This document shows positions 1 to 16,350 of a DNA stretch of 64,000 bases, one piece after another. The stretch's first letter is position 1; each line of letters starts with the position of its first letter. Both the position numbers and the translations under genes were made by a program. This DNA comes from Osedax fenrisi (lineage: Eukaryota; Annelida; Polychaeta; Sabellida; Siboglinidae), in contig OZ025244.1 of the NCBI GenBank assembly GCA_964019155.1, positions 23,259,529 through 23,323,528 of the forward strand, written 5' to 3'. The notes beneath the pieces are model-generated. The model was not told the origin of the DNA. It worked only from the letters and a program-made list of their open reading frames with translations, and did no database searches.

Positions 1-435
1 TGTTTAGAATCATTTCCGTAATTTAATATTTTATTGTGAAATAAACTGGTTTTTAACAGATAACATTGATTTCTATATAAATCAATCGCATATCCTTAAA
101 TTCACGAACATTTATAGAATTCGGTTCATGTAAATATCTTTTCTCCAGTTTTCTTAAATTTCTTTTCAAATTAGAGAATGTAGAATTATACCAAGGAGAA
201 GCTGGATGGGGGAAATTTTTATTTTTTTTTAAAGGATCAAAATTATCCAACAATTTGATAATGTATCATTAAAATAATTAATATAAATATTATCAATTGA
301 TATATATTCTGATATAACTGAAGAAAATAAATCTAAATCAATGGATTTAATATTTCTATAGTAAACAATAGAACTATCTGTATTTACTTTGAACATTTTC
401 AACTTACAAATAATTTCAAAATGATCTGTTAATTA
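1..435 (-). mobile_element. CR1/L2-like LINE fragment (endonuclease end to linker), degenerate
   Basis: Read on the minus strand from 435 downwards, this begins LTDHFEIICKLK, a good match to the end of the AP endonuclease domain of CR1/L2/Rex-type LINEs (LSDH motif). It continues through YYRNIKSIDLDLFSS, the usual 'yRk.k.iD...f' linker. After a frameshift near 253 comes an open stretch (253-53) containing SPWYNSTFSNLKRNLRKLEK, the typical PWYN...lKr..RklEr segment that precedes the reverse transcriptase. A further frame change near 65 gives LLKTSLFHNKI. The reverse transcriptase would lie beyond the left window edge. At least two frame breaks show a dead copy. The clade call rests on motif recognition; CR1, L2 and Rex are not separable here. 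Confidence 0.72.
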
Positions 436-1413
436 ATTTATATATAATAACATATATCATATATAATATATGATACATGCACGACGTGTTTTGTGTATAT
501 ACAAATATATGTTTATTTAAAATATAAGGAATTTTACAAACATAACCGTATTATTTTTAAAATATTATATGACGTCTAAAAATCATTAGGAATAGGTCAA
601 TTCTAGAAGTAATTATAGTTGTTATTAACCTTATCTTGAATATAAATAAGACCTATGTTGATCATACATTTATAATATGTTGTTCTATTTAATGATTTAT
701 AGACTATTTAATACTTTCATTTTAATAATGATATACATTTAACATAAGTTGTGGAAACATTCATACGAAAAGTAAGTTAAACTCACTATAGTATACATAT
801 TGTGTTTACAATAATTCAAATTATTAATCGAATCAGTTATCGTGTACTTCATTCATAGATTGTAATTAAATATAATAATAATGACGCATACCTATGAGAT
901 ATGTGTTGAAATAAACCCATTAAACAGGTATAAAATATTTTCAATTTACTAATGGAAATAATGAACGATTTGTATAAAATAAATTAAACAATTATAGGTT
1001 AGAGAATATGGTCACATTATTTTGTATAGAATGTTAACATATACAAATCTTGACGTTATAAATTAGAATTATAGATAACATTCATTCGTAACAAAAATAT
1101 AAAATATTTCAAACAGTAATTTACGCTTATTTAAGTAAATTGTTAACATTATTGAAGGAATACATACATAGAATATAATTAATGTTTATATTTAATATAT
1201 GATTATTTATTGGTTTACCAGTAAGACTATAATGAATTCCGATTCATAAATAAAACTACATAATATATTTCAAGATAATTTATAATAATTTTGTATCTTC
1301 CATATATAATATTACATCTTATTAAAAATAACTACTTAATTTCTATTAAAATGTAAATAACATAATAGACCCATTTTATCTAATTACACGTATGTAACAG
1401 TATTGTTAGTAGC
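436..1413. other. AT-rich spacer without recognisable gene
   Basis: Very AT-rich sequence with short A/T palindromes (for example around 455-475) and no open frame or protein motif that I recognise on either strand. The lower-coordinate end may include more of the neighbouring LINE 5' region, but no endonuclease motif can be read there. Confidence 0.6.
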
Positions 1414-1610
<197 letters not shown>

Positions 1611-2294
1611 TAGTATTCAATATTATATTAGTATTTTCTTTTTATTGTCAAATAAAAATATTTGATAATTATTTATTAAAATTTAATTTGAATTTAAGTG
1701 CAGTTCATTTTCTAGGGCTAATGATGTAAGTGAATATTATTTGTTTATGAATTTTATGAAAAGTTAACTTAAATTTTCTGTTACCTCATTATTTAGTGTT
1801 ACCTAATAATTTATGTTCTATTTTGTATTCGAATAAATATTATTAATATTATTAAATTATGTAATGATCATTACATAATTTAATAATATTATCATTTTTG
1901 TTTCTAATTCATCCTATTCTCTCAACATATTTTAAGACCCCACTATATTTTTCGACTCTATATTCAACTTTAGAATTTAATTTATAATGTTGTCTTATAA
2001 TCTTATAATTCTAAAAGTACACTTTTATAATAGTTGTTATTAAACACTAGTATATGGTATTCATATAGAAATAACATTATTTATTTAATAAATATATTTG
2101 TTACGATTTCGATCCACGTAATTCTAACAAACAAAAAACAAAAAATAAAAGTTATCTATAAAAATAATTCTTCTAGAACAATCGGCAGGATGTTATAAAT
2201 AAATATCACAGATTCTATTTAAAACAAAAGAAATACTAGTCTACCTCCGCATTAGGGCAAATACTATGGAAATGAGATCAAAGTTAAAAATAAA
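1611..2294. other. AT-rich 3' flank and 3' UTR side of beta-tubulin
   Basis: Sequence between the (ATT)n tract and the beta-tubulin stop codon. It holds no coding features. The part next to the stop (about 2060-2294) is the expected 3' UTR of the minus-strand gene. Around 1856-1885 a short inverted repeat is built from taatattattaaattatgta and its complement. Confidence 0.6.
2080..2085 (-). terminator. Candidate poly(A) signal of beta-tubulin
   Basis: Minus-strand AATAAA lies about 210 bp downstream of the beta-tubulin stop. It is the nearest canonical hexamer I found in the 3' flank. In AT-rich DNA such hexamers arise by chance, so this is only a candidate. Confidence 0.35.
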
Positions 2295-8307
<6,013 letters not shown>

Positions 8308-8419
8308 GTCGACTAAACAGGATACACCGGACGGACGGACGAAGAACTAGGACGGAGATTTAATATACGAAGCGAGGAAAGGCTGTTAATTAATAAACTT
8401 CCGGTCAGCGTAACGCCCC

Positions 8420-8427
8420 TTTATATA
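8420..8427 (-). promoter_or_regulatory. TATA box, proximal copy
   Basis: TATATAAA on the minus strand, about 113 bp upstream of the beta-tubulin ATG, inside a 17-bp segment cgcccctttatatacac (8414-8430) that is repeated exactly 32 bp away. Confidence 0.65.
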
Positions 8428-8451
8428 CACGCCGTTGTAGCGCCGCGCCCC

Positions 8452-8459
8452 TTTATATA
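8452..8459 (-). promoter_or_regulatory. TATA box, distal copy
   Basis: Second TATATAAA within the exact 17-bp duplicate at 8446-8462. The repeat includes the C-rich flank, so the core promoter segment itself looks tandemly duplicated. Confidence 0.55.
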
Positions 8460-8725
8460 CACCACGAGGAAGCGGTGGTCAGCGTTTCCATGGGTACGTC
8501 GGGGTAACTAGTAACGAATAATCGCGGTTTCCCGTTGAAAAGTGGGCGTGATTATTACGTAATTTAAAATTACGCAATATCAGCGAAACTCGCGACGTCC
8601 GGCTAATCCGCGCCGGAAGAATGGGAGGCTACTTCCGTCGTTCCGCTAGGCGCTTTCTCAAGTAACGACGTGACGTAACACGTTGCTCAATACGGCCTGT
8701 TTCGACGCTGCCCATAGGAGAATAC

Positions 8726-8745
8726 TTAATTAAGGCCTTAATTAA
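8726..8745. repeat. Perfect 20-bp palindrome
   Basis: ttaattaaggccttaattaa is its own reverse complement. It sits at the outer edge of the CpG-rich promoter block, followed by ccccccggg. Confidence 0.9.
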
Positions 8746-9090
8746 ACCCCCCGGGTGTATATCATTATACTAATTACCTATATGTGTGTGTACTAACATA
8801 ACAATGTGTATTCAACATACTACTAATGTAGTAGTAGTATCACGAGAACATAGATTAGCGATATTAAGCACATGTGTTCACATTAGTATACGATTAGTTT
8901 AATGTGTTTACGTTGCAAATAAATGTATCTCAACATTATGATTATATTAACGATTTTGTATGTAGTGGGGACCAACCAATCAAAATAAATGTTGTGGTAA
9001 AAGTAGGGGGGGACCAATACATAGGAGATCCCCCTAGATTTTAAAGTGGGGGGACATATCCCCCCGTCCCCCCTGTTGCAGCGCCCCTAC
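8746..9090. other. Intergenic stretch with G/C-tract hairpin
   Basis: No gene. The right part carries homopolymeric G and C tracts, including an 18-bp perfect hairpin ggggggacatatcccccc at 9048-9065, and ends in gcagcgcccctacc. Such G-tract/C-tract pairs ending in gcgcccct often mark ends of repetitive elements in invertebrate genomes; that reading is an inference. Confidence 0.5.
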
Positions 9091-9159
9091 CTATTATATA
9101 TCATATATCATAGTATTTTAATTTGATTTTAATACATTGATCAACAAAATAAAATATAT

Positions 9160-9965
9160 CACAATTTCATCTACTTTAAAAAAGCTTTTGATAGATTATG
9201 GCATTATTTTCGATGACACGCCATGACGACAGTGGTATACACATCGAAATGATCAACATCATACCATGTATAAAAAGCTCTATTCTACTGAACAACTAAA
9301 TTGCTATTCCCTTTCCAACGACATTAGGGGTAAGACATTAACTCCAGTATTATTCAATATATTTCTAGAGATAATTTTGCAGGACACTATGGAAAATAAT
9401 ACCAGATAATAATATCAATAGGAGGAATATCAATTTCCAACCTACAATTCGCTGATGATATTTATCTTCTATAGAATCTATAGCTAGCTCATAAAGTGAA
9501 TTACAGGCGAATATAGACTATTTAGAAAAAAGTGTTTCATCATGTGGTATGATAATAAGTTACGGGAAGAGCAAGATACACATAAATGGCGATGGATGTG
9601 GACCAAGCATCACCTTATATGGAGAGCAGCTCGAGAATGTTAAAACAGTCAAATATATTGACGCACCGCTAACTGAAAACGGAACATGCAAGAAATATTG
9701 TTTAATTAGACTAGGCACAGCAACTTCAGAAATAGTGAGATTGGAGAAGATATGGAAATACTCAGAAATTGAATTCAATCTCAAGTACAAGCTCTACATA
9801 TCTTTAGTACTATTTATTTTACAATAACTATGAAACCTGGACCTTTTTGGAAGAGTCTATAAAGAATATTCATACATTTGAATCTAAATCCCATAGAAAA
9901 CTCCTAAATATGATAAACAAATAAAAGAAAACTAATTTCTATGACTTTCTTGACTTAGTTATGTA
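9160..9965 (+). mobile_element. RTE-like LINE remnant, reverse transcriptase part (5' piece of interrupted copy)
   Basis: Plus-strand remnants of a reverse transcriptase occur in the correct order: YFKKAFDRLW (motif A; first Asp replaced by Tyr) near 9170, LTPVLFNIFLE near 9330-9370, ISNLQFADDIYLL (the catalytic ADD motif) near 9430-9470, then an open frame at 9549-9827 with GKSKIHINGDG, VKTVKYIDAPLTENG, KIWKYSEIEFNLKYKLYISL. After a frameshift come YETWTFLEES and RKLLNMINK. This matches the RTE-type order (FADDI, GKTK, YLGS, W...S...K..L..SLV, YE.WT). Several stops and frame breaks make it a dead copy. The continuation of the same element appears to resume at about 10829. Confidence 0.8.
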
Positions 9966-9974
9966 GGACTTGGC

Positions 9975-10765
9975 ATCCCCTTGCAGAACACACGTACACT
10001 TAATTTATGTAGGTCTATCGGTCTGCTGCCCTTCTTTCCGAGGTCAGAAGTGGAACGCCACTATTCTCTCTGATGCCATCCGACCATCTATTTAATGGAT
10101 GTCCTCCTATAAAATACTATAGTCTTGGATTTGTGAAGTTCAACTTGTAGCTAGCATTATTCATATCTCGGCTTCTTGCTACATGACGAAACGACGGAGT
10201 TGTCTTTTCAAAATTACCTCTTCTATAGTTTCAGCTACGTTCAATGATTTTCGAATCGCTATATTACTGAGTCTGTTACTCCTTGTAATTCGCAGGATAG
10301 CTCTTAAACACTTCATTTCGAAAACTGACAGGGAATTAATCTCTTTTTTGCCTCATTTTCCATATTTCTGACCTGTAAATAACTTTTGGGAGAATTAGTG
10401 CTTTGTAGAGTCTAATCTTTAGTTTTTTAGATACGCCTCTAGAAGTATACTTAAATATGTATACATATTGTCTCTCTCAGTCTGCCAAAATCCTGGGACG
10501 AAATCGAAATTCTTTGCAGAACATCATCTGAACAGTTGGGGACTAGACTGCCAAAAAATCGAACTGGTTAACTTTGAGGACAATATTATTGACGATTTTG
10601 ATGTCCTTTTTTTCAGTTGTCAGAACTGCACATTTAAGTGGATTGATCTTTAGGCCCCATTTTTGACATGCTTTTTCTAGCTCTGAAGTTGATATTTGCA
10701 ATTTTTTTAAAATAGCCGATACTAAAGTTGTGTCATCTGCATTCCTGATATCAATTGACATTTAA
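9975..10765 (-). mobile_element. RTE-like LINE remnant, minus strand, nested between two plus-strand pieces
   Basis: On the minus strand an open stretch (10761-10543) reads IRNADDTTLVSAILKKLQIS then EKACQKWGLKINPLKCAVLT, i.e. the ADD catalytic motif followed by the thumb, as in RTE-type reverse transcriptases. Next come SSQDFGRLRETI near 10490-10450 and, near 10110-10010, GGHPLNRWSDGIRENSGVPL then ERRAADR, the usual C-terminal GRP..RW.D.Ir...G...A..R block. Frames are broken in several places. Its sequence differs clearly from the plus-strand element around it, so it is a different family or an old copy. Confidence 0.75.
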
Positions 10766-10794
10766 TTTCATAATTTCTATAGAGGCTCAAACTG

Positions 10795-10860
10795 TCCTAT
10801 TTTCCTTCTTATTTCGGTGGATACATATATGTATCCACCGAAATAAGAAGAAAAATAGGA
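10795..10860. repeat. 66-bp palindrome (33-bp arms, one mismatch) at retroelement junction
   Basis: The arms 10795-10827 and 10828-10860 are reverse complements with a single mismatch (c versus t in the aaaat/atttt part) and no spacer. Each arm encodes TEIRRKIG outward, i.e. the same conserved segment of the RTE-like C-terminal domain on opposite strands. On the left arm the frame continues QFEPL and on the right YYESL, so two copies of the element meet head to head. Confidence 0.93.
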
Positions 10861-11125
10861 TATTATGAGTCTCTCTTAGAAATGGTGGTACGTAGAAAAA
10901 TGACTTTGTTTGGGCATATCTCTATATACATCGATAGCTAGCTAAGATGATATTGAAATATAGTTGAAGGCAGTAGAAAAAGAGGCCGTCCAAATAGAAA
11001 ATGAAATTGCTTCACTTGCGCAAACTCCTAAATAAGACTGATGATCGTGAAGAATGGAGGAAGTTGTGTTCGTTATTATCATGTGCTCGTAATTATCATC
11101 CCCCTATGACGATATCATCATGGGA
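10829..11125 (+). mobile_element. RTE-like LINE remnant, C-terminal end (3' piece of interrupted copy)
   Basis: The plus-strand frame TEIRRKIGYYESLLEMVV then RRKMTLFGHIS matches the RTE-type C-terminal block (IG...LL.IV.RRKL.W.GHVSR). It is followed after stops by LAKMILKYS, KRGRPNRKMKLLHL and DDREEWRKLCS, the block ending in REKWRKL. The order continues exactly where the 9160-9965 piece stops, so the two are read as one element split by the minus-strand insertion. Stops between the pieces show decay. Confidence 0.75.
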
Positions 11126-11143
11126 CTAAGTAAGTAAGTAAAT
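11125..11143 (+). repeat. Short (TAAG)n tail of the RTE-like element
   Basis: ctaagtaagtaagtaaat follows the last coding remnant. RTE-clade LINEs commonly end in short tandem repeats rather than poly(A), so this probably marks the 3' end of the element. Confidence 0.6.
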
Positions 11144-11144
11144 A

Positions 11145-11151
<7 letters not shown>

Positions 11152-11191
<40 letters not shown>
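11152..11191. repeat. (AT)n microsatellite, with a second run at 11245-11276
   Basis: About 20 AT units, then a second run of about 16 units after a 53-bp interval. Confidence 0.95.
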
Positions 11192-11196
<5 letters not shown>

Positions 11197-11241
11197 CGTA
11201 ATAAAGTTAAGGTTCCTATAAGAATATAATTCTTAAATGTA

Positions 11242-11276
<35 letters not shown>

Positions 11277-11280
<4 letters not shown>

Positions 11281-12183
11281 TAACTAAATACCTATTGAAT
11301 TTCTCAACATAAATATAACATAATAATACTAATAATAGTCCTTCCCAATTGGAGAGAGAACGAAAATTAAGTCGATTTACCGAGATGTATTCATTCTGTA
11401 GAAAAAAAAGAACAAAAATGTACAGACGATAACAAATATAAAATATAAAAAAAAAATAAACATTGACGTGGCTAGGGCTACGCAATTAAGTCAGAAAATA
11501 GCTTGACATCGACATCTAGTTTTAAGTTTGTATGTAGATATATCGATTGTTATATTGATGTTTGTTATGCCAATTGCATTTAAATGTATATTAAATTAAT
11601 CGATATATATATACAACTTTGACTTTATATATATATATCATATATAATATATGTATATATATCCCTACATAGACATATATGTACGACATATATCGACAGA
11701 TAATATAGTAGAAATATTACGAATACGAATAAGCCATTGGGAGCAATGTGTTCGTTGAAAATAAATGTACCAAACAAATCTAATTGTATTATAATAATAA
11801 TAGTTTAAATTCTAGATATATATCACTTAGTATTTAATAATATTAATGACTGTATATCGATGTTGATGATGATGATGAATGTAGTTATTAAGTGCGTATG
11901 AACAAGTGCCACTTAAGTGGCACTATAATGGCATCTATATATAATGCACGAATCATAAAAGCATTATACATAAATATGTTGTTAAAAAGTAAATAATTAT
12001 ACATTTCATATGACAATACATATACGATACTGTATGTCGACTATATGTGTTTGCTTAACTATCTATCTATCAATCAATCAATGGCGTAGGCTACTCGTAT
12101 AGCGCCCTTAGGTACGAGACTACCTGCAGGTTTATACACGCACAGTATTAATTAGATATACTTATTAGAGTATACTCTATATT
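11277..12183. other. AT-rich spacer with a perfect 20-bp palindrome
   Basis: No gene is recognised. A perfect palindrome agtgccacttaagtggcact lies at 11905-11924, and a gatgatgatgatgaatg run is near 11860-11880. The minus-strand frame at 11485-11276 has no recognisable motif and is built from AT-rich sequence. Confidence 0.55.
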
Positions 12184-12191
12184 AGATAGAT

Positions 12192-12248
<57 letters not shown>
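12184..12248. repeat. (GATA)n-(TA)n microsatellite
   Basis: Three GATA-like units run into about 28 TA units. Confidence 0.95.
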
Positions 12249-12249
<1 letters not shown>

Positions 12250-12294
12250 TATAGTATAATATAGTATATATACTAGTTATATATTTATAATATA

Positions 12295-12301
<7 letters not shown>

Positions 12302-12337
<36 letters not shown>

Positions 12338-12612
12338 TTTTTTATTGAAATAACAAATATATATATATAGTGAATACAATACAAATAGTGGATACAAATG
12401 GACCCCTCAATAAGTCATAGACTTATACATGTTATAAATAACTGTGAGGGGCCCCGGACAATACAATACAAATAGAAACAGTTTTTTTCTTGTGTTTTGA
12501 TTTATCATTTATTAAGTTCTTGATAAACACAAGAGAAAAACAAGAACTGCCTGGAGTCGAACCCGAGACCTCTGTCTTACTAGATTATGGCTGTCCCACT
12601 AAGCCATATACC
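12302..12612 (-). mobile_element. tRNA-derived SINE-like element with (ATT)n tail
   Basis: Read on the minus strand, the head near 12612-12540 has an A box tggcttagtggg and a B box gggttcgactcc in tRNA spacing, with a possible outer stem tgtctgg/ccaggca. A body follows with a foldback (cttgtgttt with aaacacaag, 12487-12535) and a second foldback ggacccctca/tgaggggccc (12400-12455). The element ends ttgttatttcaataaaaaat and then (ATT)n of about 12 units (plus-strand 12302-12337). Head, body and simple-repeat tail give a SINE layout. It differs in head and tail from the SINE at 4864-5160, so it is a separate family. The cloverleaf is not convincing, so it is not a tRNA gene. Confidence 0.65.
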
Positions 12613-12642
12613 CAGACATGCCCGTAGCCAGACATTTATACC

Positions 12643-12661
12643 GGGGGGGGGGGGGGGGGGG
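12643..12661. repeat. Homopolymer of 19 G
   Basis: A G run flanked by catgcccgtagccagacatt on the left and taatgcccc on the right. Similar cccgtagccag...gggg...gcccc layouts occur at ends of repetitive elements in marine invertebrates (remembered impression, not checked). The exact length is liable to sequencing error. Confidence 0.85.
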
Positions 12662-12879
12662 TAATGCCCCACAAAATGTTAAGACTAAAATGTAATGAAT
12701 ATAAACTAGTATACTAGTAATAATATCACTATTAGTAATTTACTAATATACTCTATTACTTATATTGACGCACAATGTGAATTACATAGGGTATAAATAA
12801 ACAATAAATAAAAATACATGGTAAGTGTATATTAAACACTATATAGGTAGTGTATACCTAAACATAACTTTATATACAT

Positions 12880-15330
12880 ATAATAAAATAATAAAGCAGT
12901 AGTATCAGGTTAACAAGTAAGGTATACAATAATAACATCAGTAGATAAGTCTACTGAATACTAGCGAATGAATTAAACATTTAGTCATAGCAAAGATAAG
13001 CTTATAATGAGATTTTCTAATATTATATAGAAAATAGTTAGCAGTACGTATCATATTATTAATGTGTGGAGATTAGTCTAAGTTAGATGTTATAGTGAAA
13101 CCAAATATAGTTATAGATTGAGAAGTTGGAAGAGATAGTAGAAAACGATGAGTGATTGATAGAGGATAACTGGTCTTATGAATATGATAGTATTAGTTTT
13201 AGTCATATTTAAGGAACTGGAGTTATGATATAACCAATGAGTGAGATCAGTAATACAATTAAACATAGACATTTGAATCATATCAGAATATATATTAGGA
13301 AATAGCGTATGTATATGAAGATCATCGACATTAAGACCATATACACTATAGTGAATATTAAGATATTTATGAACATTTATTTTATAGGAATAATATAAAT
13401 AATGAACAATATAGGGCCAATAACAGAGCCTTGTGGAACACCATATATGTTAAAATAATGAGGAGACAACGATGATTTAATATTCACCGAAGATGTTCTA
13501 GATGAAACAAAATACATACACCAACTGTGGACTTGCCCATGTATAACAATTTAATTTATTCCAATTGAAAGATTAATATGATCGAGAGTATCAAAAGCAC
13601 TAGATATGTATAGTAGTACGAGATAGCATGGGTTTTATTATCTAAATGTATTATCAAGATATATGAGAATATCATTAATGATTAAAGTAAGGGCAGTGTC
13701 GGTACTACGATGAGGAAGATACACACTTTTATAGTTATCAACAATAGCATTGGACTTACTGTAATTAATAAGTTTATTGGACACAACTCATTCTGAGTTC
13801 TTAGATATGGATGATAACTGGGATATTGGACGATAACTTAATAAATTAGATTGTTTAAGTTTAGTTTTTTTTAAATCGGAATAATTTATGAATATTTCAT
13901 TGAGTGTGGAACAATATATGATATAAGAGATCTATGAATGATTTCAGCGATAAGTCCAATAAAAGATAATGATAATGAATGAAGTAGATTGATGGAATAG
14001 GATTAAGGGGTAATTGGTTTTCAAGGATGTCATCAAAGAGAGTACATTGTCATGTGTGGGACGCGAAAAACATGAACAGTGATTATGAGTGGATGTTTAA
14101 TGAGATTGAGTCGTGACGAGTTGATGTTTGGAAGTACATTGATAATGCTAGAAATGTTGTGTTGGAAGAAATTGGCAAACAATGAACAAATAACTAAATC
14201 AGGTTGGTCAGGAAGATGTTTAGTCTAGGTTTACCTACTAACGTGAAAGATAATTTATAAGCTTGCTTAGAAGATATTCCATAACTACCGAGCATATCAA
14301 TGAGGTATGAAGATTTGGTAGAGAGAAGTTTTTTCTTGTAAAGCGATCGAAAACTTTAAAGGAAATAAGATCAGATTCTAGTTTAGAGGATGAATATTTA
14401 CATTTACGAAGTAGTTGTCTCAGATTAACAAGCTCAATATTAAACTAGGGAAACTTAGAATAAGTTCGGTTGATAAGAGTAATGAAGGGTACAAAAATAT
14501 CAAACGAATGATTTAAAGCCAAATTAAAATAATCAAAAAGTGTAGACAAATCAGAATATATATTGTTGTTAAGTTGATAGAATACAGAGTTAACACACAT
14601 TGGTTTATCAATAAATGATATTTTCCGAAACGATCTAGAAGGTCTATTAGTTTGTATCACCGAAAAGTTTAAATAAAATACTATAACAAAGTTATCAGAT
14701 ATTAGAGAAATTTGGGATATGAAATTAATTTAGAATTAACTAAATATAAAAAAAATTAATATTATTACTATTAGTGTTAGTAGTAAGGAAAACATGTTGC
14801 GTCAGGGAATACTCAAATATAAGTTTATTCAGAGATAAGGAAGCATGATTTTCATTATTAATTCGAATATTAAAATCAGGAAGAATAACCATATTAACTG
14901 ATGTGAGGGATTCTAAAATAGAAGAGAAGTCAGCTAAGAAATTCCATAGGCTAGATGAAGGTGGACGGTGTATAAGTATAATTATAATGGTAAATAATGA
15001 AATAAACTGAATATTACAGATAAGAAAATGTCATATGAAGAGAAAAATGACGACATAAGTTTAAGTTCCGATGAGAATAACAGATCTAGGCCACCACGAC
15101 GATGTGATGTATACTTAATAGCAAGACATACTTTAAAACCATCAGGTGTCAGTTGATAAGCTAGAGTAGAATCATCAATAGTTATCCAAGTCTCAGTAAT
15201 AGCAGATATAGAACAATTAGAATCAATAATTAATTGTGTAATCAAATCAACTTTATTTCCTACTGCAGTACGATCATGATCTAGCATTGAGGAGTGAAAA
15301 GAATACTGTTTAGATGAGTGCACTGGTATA
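12880..15330 (-). mobile_element. CR1/L2-like LINE remnant, endonuclease and reverse transcriptase
   Basis: Minus-strand motifs appear in the right order over about 2.4 kb. Endonuclease: VGNKVDLITQLIIDSNCSIS, ITETWITIDDSTLAYQLTPD and RRGGLDLLFSSELK (15323-14982), then HRPPSSSLWNFLADF, VILPDFNIRINNENH and LTQHVFLTT (about 14975-14760). Linker: SFRKISFIDK and DLSTLFDYFNLALNHSFD (14660-14445). Reverse transcriptase: a SAFDTLDH-like motif near 13600, VPQGSVIGPILFIIYI near 13445-13385, then VDDLHIHT near 13330 in place of YADD, SSSLNMTKTNTIIF near 13220, and SLVFSRLIYC near 12970. Many frameshifts and stops mark an old, inactive copy. Confidence 0.82.
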
Positions 15331-16077
15331 CCATATAGCCATGTAGTCTTCCACTATATGTAATCAACAGTTGGATCTTTTGTACGCGATTCACAGAAGT
15401 AATCACATGATTGGTACCATTTATCAAACCATTTTCTTTTTCCATTGCGGAATTCCAATTGTAGTAATTACTAACGTAATTACTAAATGGTTAACCACTT
15501 ACAATGAAAGTAATATAATCTACAAATGGATATAAATTAAATTTGTTTTATTTTGTATAAATATATATATATATATATATACATATTATCGGTAAATATT
15601 CTTATTTTATTTTCAAAAGATGCTCTATCACTTGTATGTATAGGACAAACATTTCCGAGATAAGATTGACAATAATTTAAATTTATTTATCATATTTTGT
15701 AGTGCTATAGCACTATATATAGTTTGAATTTGGGGTTGGTTGGATATTTGATTTTGTTACTGCTATTCTGTGATATATTAATTTGTCTTCTCCTATTTTA
15801 GTTAGAAAATCAAATAGTGTTTTGTTATTTGCTCATGATAGGGTAACTATTAATTAATTACAATTAAATTATTAAATATATTTTTAATATTTACCATAAT
15901 TTTAGAAAATATTTTATAAAACTATAAATACTGAATAGATCATCACTATAATGTATATGACTAAAATACATAAATTCTAATAAATAAATATAATATAAAT
16001 AAAATTATAAAATAAAATTATAAATATAATTGAATATCTAGAAATACTATATGAAAAAACTTAATGTAAACAAGTTT
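15331..16077. other. AT-rich spacer, no gene
   Basis: The part nearest 15330 may be the 5' region of the adjoining minus-strand LINE. An (AT)n run lies at 15557-15581. Elsewhere I see only AT-rich sequence with no open frame of interest. Confidence 0.55.
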
Positions 16078-16160
16078 TAGGGGCCTGCCTGATTTCAGGG
16101 GGGCTTTGCCCCCACAGACCACCCCCAAGTGGCTAGGGGCCTGACCCCAGATAGAGGTAT
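16078..16160. repeat. GC-rich foldback segment
   Basis: An 80-bp GC-rich island in AT-rich DNA. It contains the hairpin ggggggctttgcccccac, and the direct repeat aggggcctg at both ends (about 16079 and 16136). It looks like a small repetitive-element relic; family unknown. Confidence 0.5.
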
Positions 16161-16166
16161 AGTTCC

Positions 16167-16169
<3 letters not shown>

Positions 16170-16208
<39 letters not shown>
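16170..16208. repeat. (AT)n microsatellite
   Basis: About 19 AT units. Similar runs lie at 16428-16447 and 16903-16941. Confidence 0.95.
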
Positions 16209-16209
<1 letters not shown>

Positions 16210-16350
16210 CTATAGTAGTATATAGTACTATATATAGTATACAATATATATATTATTTATAATATATACGTATACGTAACACACACATACATAGATTATC
16301 GGGTAACACTATATTGTATACAATACGTATAGGACGTACACAAATCACTC

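Larger units (their letters stand above)
8308..8710 (-). promoter_or_regulatory. CpG-rich promoter region of beta-tubulin
   Basis: This block upstream of the start codon is far richer in G/C and CpG than anything else in the first 17 kb. It contains two TATA boxes on the minus strand, a palindrome attacgtaat at 8554-8563, a CRE-like tgacgtaa at 8671, and many CGCG/GCG steps. With the TATA at 8420-8427, a transcription start near 8390 and a 5' UTR of about 80 bases are expected. Divergent promoter activity toward the plus strand is possible, but no plus-strand gene is seen. Confidence 0.7.

Noticed and set aside
8308..8760. A second, divergent gene on the plus strand starting at the CpG-rich promoter
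   Set aside because: No plus-strand coding exon is recognisable between here and the RTE-like remnant at 9160.
9560..10653. Frames at 9560-9790 (minus), 10183-10371 and 10468-10653 (plus)
   Set aside because: Antisense shadows of RTE-like reverse transcriptase remnants; the coding-like signal is on the other strand.
11276..11485. 69-codon minus-strand frame
   Set aside because: Phe/Tyr/Ile-rich product of AT-rich DNA next to an (AT)n tract; no domain or splice context.
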